49,042 nucleotides of DNA, taken from Brasilonema sp. CT11. Lineage in GTDB: Bacteria; Cyanobacteriota; Cyanobacteriia; Cyanobacteriales; Nostocaceae. Made by a program: the position numbers and the translations under genes. The DNA is taken from assembly GCF_017982655.1 (NCBI RefSeq), contig NZ_JABXYX010000054.1:1-49042 (forward strand), in the 5' to 3' direction. Positions 43,480-49,042 of the stretch are shown here, piece after piece (the stretch's first letter is position 1; every line of letters begins with the position of its first letter). The notes under the pieces are model-generated. The model did no database searches. It was not told the origin of the DNA and worked only from the letters and a program-made list of their open reading frames with translations.

Positions 43480-43593
43480 ATACCAAATCCGTATACTTTC
43501 TTTTTTCCATTAGTCTGCACGAGTTTTGGGCAAGTCTCGTTTAGTTCCACCTATTTTAGGGGAAAAAGGAGACTATGAAAGCGGATTTGGTAT
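43480..43593. mobile_element. MITE-like 114-bp element
   Basis: Terminal perfect 12-bp inverted repeats ATACCAAATCCG (43480-43491) and CGGATTTGGTAT (43582-43593), with further imperfect pairing inward (T-rich/A-rich stems). It has no coding capacity. GGATTTGGTAT ends are, from memory, a common repeat in Nostocales genomes. It lies about 270 bp upstream of glnB. The rest of 43211-43732 shows no gene. Confidence 0.65.
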
Positions 43594-43732
43594 AAGCATT
43601 ATCTACCTTAATCATCTTTTCAGTTATTCTATGAGGTTTCTACGTTCAATTTATCATTTTTCGTAGCTTATTTAACTTTTAAACGAAGATGAAGTGTGAT
43701 GTGTCACACTTTGAGTTTAAGAATGATTTGAC

Positions 43733-44323
43733 TTAACGACTATGACTTTGAAGCAAAGGGCGTACAACCAAATACCCAGCACTAAAACCAAGAGCAATAA
43801 TGAACAAGATACCTATTATTAACCACCAGCCCTTAATTCGTAAAGGCTCTGATTCCCTGTAAGAATCATAGCTAACTTGCTGTTCTTCTATAAAGACTGG
43901 TTCTGGAATGGAACTTGGAATTTCTATTTTTTGGGAAAAAACACGTGTCTGGAAATTTTCTGGATAAAAAGCAGGCGTATGGGAAACTTGCTCTTTAGAA
44001 CCTACTTCAGTAATAGGTGGTTTTGTTTGGGTTCTAGAATCAGAAGATGCTTGGTAAGCTTGAGAAAAATGAATCTTGGCTTGTGAATCAACCAGCTTTT
44101 GCAAGCGCGAAACAGACTCAACAGCTTTGGTTATTTCTTGCCGAAGTAATTGATTTTCTTTTACGACTTGTTGATTTTGAGCATTGAGAGTGTCTAACTT
44201 TCCTTGGACAGTTTGCAACTCTGTGGCCAAGTCGCGATACACAGAAAGCGGTACAGAGGGAGAATAGACTTGTGTATTTCCTGTTGGTGTATTGCTGTGA
44301 ACTGAATTTGAGATTGTTCGCAT
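43733..44323 (-). CDS. coiled-coil protein with C-terminal membrane anchor, hypothetical
   Basis: The 196-residue protein has a Ser/Thr-rich N-terminus and a coiled coil (about residues 30-85: DLATELQTVQGKLDTLNAQN and on). A disordered linker with many Ser, Gln and Pro follows, and one transmembrane helix (about 168-190, WWLIIGILFIIALGFSAGYL) before a short basic tail. The tail-anchored layout places the coiled coil in the cytoplasm. I do not recognise the family. It stands alone. Confidence 0.65.
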   Translation of the reverse strand: MRTISNSVHSNTPTGNTQVYSPSVPLSVYRDLATELQTVQGKLDTLNAQNQQVVKENQLLRQEITKAVESVSRLQKLVDSQAKIHFSQAYQASSDSRTQTKPPITEVGSKEQVSHTPAFYPENFQTRVFSQKIEIPSSIPEPVFIEEQQVSYDSYRESEPLRIKGWWLIIGILFIIALGFSAGYLVVRPLLQSHSR

Positions 44324-44587
44324 TGGTAAATTTCAATCAAAATTTAATGTCAGTCAGTTAAGCGAATTTGCTACCAGAGACAATTAGTCTGGTGAAAGTA
44401 TGCCCAAGAATAATAGAAAGATATTCTTGAAGCGAAAAATGATTAATTTACAATTTAAGAGGAGAAAGATACAAGTTTATCAAAAATCGGATATAAATTT
44501 GTAAAGTATGAGCTTAAAAAGGAATGTTGGTAAAAAAGAAGTTTAAACGATTTTGCAACTTCTGTCATTCCTTACTCTGTGACTCCC

Positions 44588-45409
44588 TTACTTATTCAAC
44601 AGTGGGAAGAAGTGTCCCACAGGACCTTGTCCTTTGCCAATATCTAAAGCGTAAGAAAGGGCTGAAGTGACATACTCCTTTGCCTGTCTTACTGCTGTTA
44701 TCAAGTCGCATCCTCGTGCAAGATGGGCGGCGATCGCCGCAGACAGAGTACAACCAGTACCGTGAGAATTTTTTGTTTCTACGTGTTTTGTTGTCAAAGT
44801 TTCCATCTTGTGTCCGTCGAACCAGATATCAACACCACGCAAATTCCCTTGCATACCTCCACCCTTGACTAAAACAACCTTTGCCCGTACATTCCTGTGA
44901 ATCATTTGAGCTGCTGCTCTCATATCATCTAGTGAATTAATTGGTAAACTGCTTAAAATCTGGGCTTCATAGCGATTTGGTGTCACTATAGCAGCCTTAG
45001 GAATGAGCAAATGACGCAGAGTGTTCACAGCATCATTATCTAGTAATTGTGCCCCTGTGCGAGAAACCATCACTGGATCGACGACTAAGTTTTGAATTTG
45101 TAAAGCCTCCACCTGTTCAGCAACAGCGGTAATAATTTCCTTGTTAAATAGCATTCCCGTTTTCACCGCTTGGACGCCTATATCTTCATACACGGCGCGA
45201 ATTTGTGCCACAACAGCGTCTGCTGGTATAGGATCAACCCGCATTACGCCCAAAGTATTTTGTGCTGTAACGCAAGTGATAGCGCTTGTTCCGTGAACGC
45301 GGTGAAAGGCAAAAGTGCGTAAATCTGCTTGAATACCCGCACCGCCACCGCTATCAGATCCGGCGATAGTTAAAGCAACGGGCACCGTGGATGTTGTTTC
45401 GGAGTTCAT
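44588..45409 (-). CDS. thiD: hydroxymethylpyrimidine / phosphomethylpyrimidine kinase
   Basis: The 273-residue ribokinase-like enzyme phosphorylates HMP to HMP-P and then HMP-PP, the step after thiC in thiamine synthesis. Signatures are TIAGSDSGGGAGIQADLRTF, VVDPVMVSRTGAQLL, ITPNRYEA-like VTPNRYEAQIL, and the anion hole with catalytic residues in SHGTGCTLSAAIAAHL. No thiE fusion is seen. The leader directly upstream of the ATG is a pyrimidine tract (purine-rich on the plus strand) with no ribosome-binding site. No TPP riboswitch precedes it. Confidence 0.95.
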   Translation of the reverse strand: MNSETTSTVPVALTIAGSDSGGGAGIQADLRTFAFHRVHGTSAITCVTAQNTLGVMRVDPIPADAVVAQIRAVYEDIGVQAVKTGMLFNKEIITAVAEQVEALQIQNLVVDPVMVSRTGAQLLDNDAVNTLRHLLIPKAAIVTPNRYEAQILSSLPINSLDDMRAAAQMIHRNVRAKVVLVKGGGMQGNLRGVDIWFDGHKMETLTTKHVETKNSHGTGCTLSAAIAAHLARGCDLITAVRQAKEYVTSALSYALDIGKGQGPVGHFFPLLNK

Positions 45410-45414
45410 AGATT

Positions 45415-45458
45415 AGGGGAGGGAGGGAGAGAGGGAGGGAGAGAGGGAGGGAAGGAAA
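45415..45458. repeat. mirror-symmetric GGGA purine tract (G-quadruplex/H-DNA candidate)
   Basis: The plus strand has repeated GGGAGGG and GAGAGA blocks with at least four GGG runs separated by one to five nt. The central part reads the same in both directions (mirror repeat). It begins 6 nt upstream of the thiD ATG. Confidence 0.75.
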
Positions 45459-45507
45459 CTTCCCTTACTTCCCCATTTGGTGTTAATGGTGGTTGTTCTT
45501 CGTTTTT

Positions 45508-45612
45508 AAACGCCAGTCGCCTCAACGGGGGGAACCCCCCTCCGGGTTCGCCAGATGCCTACGGAGGGAGACCCTCCTGCAGCACTGGTCTCACAGCACG
45601 GCGCTGGCTCGT
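45508..45612. repeat. GC-rich repeat element related to the one at 6109
   Basis: AACGCCAGTCGCC (45509-45521) is the exact inverted form of a 13-mer at about 6160-6172. The stretch has several small GC hairpins (for example GGGGGGAACCCCCC). It lies between thiD and the gene at 45621 and has no coding capacity. Confidence 0.6.
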
Positions 45613-45620
45613 TTAGACTT

Positions 45621-46043
45621 TTAACTTTCAAGGCTTTGCAATTGACTTTGCAAATATTTGCCCCATTCTGCGGCTAAGGGAATCTCTGTAAAAGGAACAC
45701 GTACTGTTTTGTCTGGTTCGGAAAATAAAAATTCCAACTCAATAGTACGACCTTTTTCGGGTGGTTTTTCTACTTCTACTTGTTTTGAGTCTACCAAAAG
45801 GGTGATGCTTTGCACATCAAGCAAAGAAAACGTTTCTAACTTGATTGGTCCTTTTGGGGTTGGTTTGCCCCAAGTTATGTTGTTGCCTTTGTGACCCAAA
45901 ACTGCATAAATATCATACTTAGCTTGTTCAAATTGCTCTGCCCAAGTGCGGTATGCTTCTATCTTTTGATATTCCTGTGAACCTTGCCAAGCCAACCAAA
46001 AAAATGCGAATAACAGCGGTAACCATAAAAGACCACGTTCCAT
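45621..46043 (-). CDS. anchored conserved hypothetical protein
   Basis: The 140-residue protein starts with a short hydrophobic helix (about residues 4-21, GLLWLPLLFAFFWLAWQG). A soluble alpha/beta domain follows: a helix with EAYRTWAEQFEQAKYDIYAVLG, then strands such as ETFSLLDVQSITLLVDSKQV and RTIELEFLFSE. It is probably a single-span membrane protein. I do not recognise a named domain; similar small proteins occur in cyanobacteria. It is transcribed divergently from the subtilisin-like gene, with 120 nt between the two starts. Confidence 0.65.
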   Translation of the reverse strand: MERGLLWLPLLFAFFWLAWQGSQEYQKIEAYRTWAEQFEQAKYDIYAVLGHKGNNITWGKPTPKGPIKLETFSLLDVQSITLLVDSKQVEVEKPPEKGRTIELEFLFSEPDKTVRVPFTEIPLAAEWGKYLQSQLQSLES

Positions 46044-46163
46044 CTTTTAAGAATTGTCCTCCAGTTTGTATAAAAATCCTAAGTTTAGTGCCAGATGCAC
46101 CACCAAAGGGCTTGTATGAGTTATGGTAGTGAGCAAACTGGCAAAAAGCGGTAATGGTTTGAA

Positions 46164-48020
46164 ATGAGAAAGTTAATATTATTTTGCTTATTTGTCATCG
46201 GGCTGAGCGTTGCCTTGTTTAATTTTATGAATTTTCAGGGACTCGCAGCTAAAGGGGAGTTTGAGACAATAGTCCTAAATTTTCGAGAAAATATTCCCAA
46301 AGAGGTATTGCAGCAGGATCTGCAAGCTATTGCTCAACAGTACAACGTCACTCCCGAACTAGATAATCAATATTTGGCCAAGGAGAATGTTTACATCATC
46401 AAGGGCGATAAGCTGCGACTCAAAGAATTGAAAAAGTCGCCATTTGCCCAGGTAATGGATTTTATTGAACCAAATTATATCTACAAAATTCCAAAACCAG
46501 GTCAAGCAACTTGGCTGGGAGAATTATTAGAACCCTCGCAAGAGGCTGACGAAGCGAAACCGACATTGAAAGGTCCCAACGATCCCTATTACAGCAAGCA
46601 GTGGAATCTCCACAATATTCATGTTGAAGGCGCGTGGACTCAAACCAAAGGCAAAGACATTACGGTTGCAGTGATTGATAGCGGCGTCACTCGCGTGCGT
46701 GATCTCATAGAGACAGAATTTGTCCCTGGTTACGACTTTGTTCACGATAGAGCAGAAGCCAACGACGACAATGGACATGGCACTCACGTAGCTGGTACGA
46801 TCGCCCAATCGACTAACAACAGCTATGGCGTAGCTGGAATTGCCTACGAAGCCAAGCTGATGCCTCTCAAGGTTCTGAGTGAGTATGGCGGTGGTACTGT
46901 TGCTGATATCGCAGCAGCGATTAAGTTTGCTGCTGATAACGGTGCAGATGTGATTAATATGAGCTTAGGCGGTGGCGGTGAAAGTCACCTGATGAAAGAT
47001 GCAATTGACTATGCCCATAGAAAAGGAGTGATCATCATTGCTGCTGCTGGTAATGAAAATCAGAACTCTGCTTCTTACCCAGCGCGTTATCCCCATGTTA
47101 TCGGCGTTTCGGCATTTGGTCCAGATGGCGATCGCGCACCCTATTCTAACTTTGGTGCTGGAGTAGACATATCCGCCCCTGGTGGTAGTGATGCAGGCAA
47201 GATTTTACAAGAAACCATTGACCCTGATAACAAAGGCACTGGAGTGTTTATGGGCTTCCAGGGGACAAGCATGGCAGCCCCGCACGTTGCTGGTGTTGCT
47301 GCATTAGTAAAAGCCTCTGGCGTCAAAGAACCAGACCAAATTATCGAAGTCCTCAAGCAGTCAGCACGAAGTGTTCAAGATGACAGTTTGAACTACTATG
47401 GCGCTGGACAACTCAACGCAGAAGCTGCAGTACAATTAGCCACTCAAGGGCAAATTTCTTTCCAAGACTTCTTCCGTTGGCTACGGGATAGCGGCTATCT
47501 CAACCCCGGTTTTTGGATTGATGGCGGTGCTATAGCGTTGTTACCCAAGATTTTGATGGTCGTCGGTTCTTATGTCCTGGCTTGGTTTTTACGGGTTTAC
47601 TTGCCGTTCCGCTGGGGCTGGAATTTATCCTGGGGATTGATCACAGGTAGTTCCGGATTATTCTTTTCCCCGGGGATCTTTATTTTTGACCTTCCTCAAT
47701 GGCCCTTCCGTGTGTTGGGCAGTTCTATTCCGGAATTAGGCAATACCCTTCAAGGAACAGATGCTTTTAACCCACTGTTTGCCAGCGTACTAATTCCCTT
47801 AGGCTTAACGGCCCTGTTGCTAGGAAATCCTAAATGGAAGTGGTTTGCCATTGGTTCATCACTAGGTGTAGCAGCGTGTTTAGCGGTAAATGCAGTCTTA
47901 GATCCTGCCGTTTGGGGGTTGGGCAGTGGTATTTTAGCCCGTATGTTCCTCATCGTTAATGCCGTGTTATGTTTCGGTTTAGCTCGTTTAGCTGTCAAAA
48001 ACGAAGAACAACCAGCTTAA
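46164..48020 (+). CDS. membrane-anchored subtilisin-like (S8) protease
   Basis: The 618-residue protein has four parts. An N-terminal signal/anchor helix (about residues 2-22) is followed by a propeptide-like region (about 35-110). The S8 peptidase domain (about 135-430) has catalytic Asp172 (VIDSGVT), His205 (GHGTHVAG), Asn297 (AAAGNENQ) and Ser369 (GTSMAAPH). A C-terminal region (about 455-610) holds about four or five hydrophobic helices, for example ILMVVGSYVLAWFLRV and FLIVNAVLCFGLARL. All catalytic residues are intact. The peptidase domain would lie between two membrane regions, presumably in the periplasm. Substrate unknown. Confidence 0.9.
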   Translation: MRKLILFCLFVIGLSVALFNFMNFQGLAAKGEFETIVLNFRENIPKEVLQQDLQAIAQQYNVTPELDNQYLAKENVYIIKGDKLRLKELKKSPFAQVMDFIEPNYIYKIPKPGQATWLGELLEPSQEADEAKPTLKGPNDPYYSKQWNLHNIHVEGAWTQTKGKDITVAVIDSGVTRVRDLIETEFVPGYDFVHDRAEANDDNGHGTHVAGTIAQSTNNSYGVAGIAYEAKLMPLKVLSEYGGGTVADIAAAIKFAADNGADVINMSLGGGGESHLMKDAIDYAHRKGVIIIAAAGNENQNSASYPARYPHVIGVSAFGPDGDRAPYSNFGAGVDISAPGGSDAGKILQETIDPDNKGTGVFMGFQGTSMAAPHVAGVAALVKASGVKEPDQIIEVLKQSARSVQDDSLNYYGAGQLNAEAAVQLATQGQISFQDFFRWLRDSGYLNPGFWIDGGAIALLPKILMVVGSYVLAWFLRVYLPFRWGWNLSWGLITGSSGLFFSPGIFIFDLPQWPFRVLGSSIPELGNTLQGTDAFNPLFASVLIPLGLTALLLGNPKWKWFAIGSSLGVAACLAVNAVLDPAVWGLGSGILARMFLIVNAVLCFGLARLAVKNEEQPA

Positions 48021-48070
48021 ACACCAGATGGAGGAGATGAAGAAGTAGGAGAAGCAAAACGAGAAATCAC

Positions 48071-48102
48071 TCCCTCACTCCTTCACTCCCTCACTTTCTC
48101 AC
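48071..48102. repeat. TCCCTCAC octamer tandem repeat
   Basis: Four 8-nt units (TCCCTCAC, TCCTTCAC, TCCCTCAC, TTTCTCAC) just upstream of the gene at 48126. Confidence 0.65.
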
Positions 48103-48125
48103 CCATTAGGAGCAGTTTTACGAAT

Positions 48126-48359
48126 ATGAGCATCACAGTTACAGGTACCGTTGAACGCCGTGACATTGGTACTGGCGCTTGGGCGCTAGTTACTGATAAG
48201 GGTGAGACGTATGAAATCCTTAGAGGAGTTGATAAAAATTTACTCAAACAAGGACAACAAGCAAAAGTCACTGGACAAGTGCGTGAAGATGTTATGACTG
48301 CTGCAATGATTGGTCCAGTGCTAGAAGTAAAATCTTTTGAGGTGATTAACTCTCCTTAG
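48126..48359 (+). CDS. small OB-fold-like conserved hypothetical protein
   Basis: The 77-residue protein is all-beta: TVTGTVERRDIGTGAWALVT, GETYEILRG, KVTGQVREDVMTAAMIGPVLEVKSFEV. The order of strands with a central Gly-rich turn fits an OB fold. It is soluble, with no signal peptide. GGAG lies 11 nt before the ATG. The function is unknown. Its last 14 nt overlap the end of the convergent thioredoxin-like gene. Confidence 0.7.
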   Translation: MSITVTGTVERRDIGTGAWALVTDKGETYEILRGVDKNLLKQGQQAKVTGQVREDVMTAAMIGPVLEVKSFEVINSP

Positions 48360-48690
48360 ACGCTGGTGAATTGAGAACTTCTTGCAAGCGACTTCTAAAT
48401 TCGCCTTTGGGATGACCACCTTTGACCTCGCCCAAAATTTCAAATTCTCCTTCTGGCGAATCACAAATAATGTAGGTAGGCCATCCCATCTGTGACTTAT
48501 CAGGGTATTGAGTCAACAGAATCTGACGATACTTCCGATAAGTCGCCGTATCCTGCATTTTCACGTCAATAAATTGCAAACCCAATTCTTCTGTCACCTT
48601 TTTGTCATAGAAAGACATCTTGTGGCAGAGACCGCAGTCTTCGGAAGAAAACTTGATGACAGCTAAATTCATAGATTTACCTAACTCCAT
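48346..48690 (-). CDS. thioredoxin-like protein
   Basis: The 114-residue protein has a thioredoxin-like fold: LAVIKFSSEDCGLCHKMSFYD with the redox pair CGLC, then LQFIDVKMQD and MGWPTYIICDSPEGEFEILGEVKGGHP (the cis-Pro position is GWPT). The active-site sequence differs from the usual CGPC, so the partner and redox potential are not predictable. The start at 48690 has GGAGG about 6 nt upstream. An inner ATG (MNLAVIKF, six codons in) has a poorer context. Cytoplasmic. Confidence 0.82.
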   Translation of the reverse strand: MELGKSMNLAVIKFSSEDCGLCHKMSFYDKKVTEELGLQFIDVKMQDTATYRKYRQILLTQYPDKSQMGWPTYIICDSPEGEFEILGEVKGGHPKGEFRSRLQEVLNSPASKES

Positions 48691-49042
48691 AAGAAGCCTC
48701 CCACTATAACGGTACTCCGTTTGGCGGTGATCGACTTGAATAGTGATTTTTGGAATCCCTCACACTTGCCCCAAAGGTTAACGGTGGGAGGAAGTCAAAA
48801 CTCTCGAACTATTAACACTAGCTTGTGAAATAACATAATATAGAAGAATACCAAATATTACCAGTCAGCGAGATCCTAGTTAAGTGCAAACCGCTAAATA
48901 TCGCTGGTTTCGTGTAAAAAAATAAATCCCCAGCAGCGAGTAGCCAACTAGGGAAGTGAGTTATCAGGGTGCATCTACCAATTCTATGTTCTATGAATAA
49001 CTAGGGTGTTCCGGACAAAAACTGCTAAATCTCGCCACTTTT
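48691..49042. other. right-end intergenic stretch
   Basis: About 350 nt to the window end, AT-rich. No coding frame, RNA or repeat could be supported. Confidence 0.4.

Overview
The window is chromosomal DNA from a cyanobacterium, most likely a filamentous heterocyst-forming one (Nostocales). Reasons: about 20 copies of the HIP1 octamer GCGATCGC, an NTRC (thioredoxin reductase fused to thioredoxin), a CphA2-type short cyanophycin synthetase, PII with the cyanobacterial Ser49 site, several cyanobacteria-only small proteins, and many heptanucleotide tandem repeats and small inverted-repeat elements between genes. There are no rRNA genes, no CRISPR array and no complete insertion sequence. One tRNA gene and one TPP riboswitch are present.

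Layout. 0-9 kb: two related GH13 glucan hydrolases (the first has lost its C-terminal domain at a repeat element) flank a nitrogen-storage group: a cyanophycinase-like peptidase, a small ribbon-helix-helix protein, a small unknown protein and CphA2. 9-18.7 kb: murQ, a DUF3110 protein, a decayed unit, a 1,920-residue TamB-like protein, a ROK sugar kinase and a small membrane protein. 18.8-23.3 kb: a peptide-type ABC permease, small conserved proteins, NTRC and a type IV pilin-like protein. 23.3-27.5 kb: an FHA/Ser-Thr kinase, a zinc-ribbon PP2C phosphatase with a kinase-like middle region, and an rRNA pseudouridine synthase. 27.5-28.9 kb: a gene graveyard (WD40 remnant, another fragment, an inverted-repeat element).

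28.9-36.9 kb: TPP riboswitch plus thiC, pyrE, a CAU tRNA (probably Ile2), a secreted protein, a CNNM/CorC-type membrane protein, queC, a Gfo/Idh/MocA oxidoreductase and DedA. 37-39.5 kb: an actin-like ParM-type ATPase with a co-directional partner that looks like a ribbon-helix-helix/coiled-coil adaptor, then a lamin-tail-domain protein that shares a bidirectional terminator. 39.6-49 kb: proline iminopeptidase, a phosphohexomutase, rdgB, glnB (PII), a coiled-coil membrane protein, thiD, an anchored protein, a membrane-anchored subtilisin, an OB-fold-like small protein and a thioredoxin-like protein.

Most of the window is ordinary housekeeping sequence in short units. The points most worth a second look are the chromosomal ParM-like/adaptor pair, the cyanophycin genes sandwiched between paralogous GH13 genes that share a possible leader motif, the PP2C with a pseudokinase-like middle region, the four 70-residue repeats in TamB, the hairpin leader of queC, inverted repeats that contain the start codons of rdgB and dedA, and a mirror-symmetric G-rich tract directly upstream of thiD.
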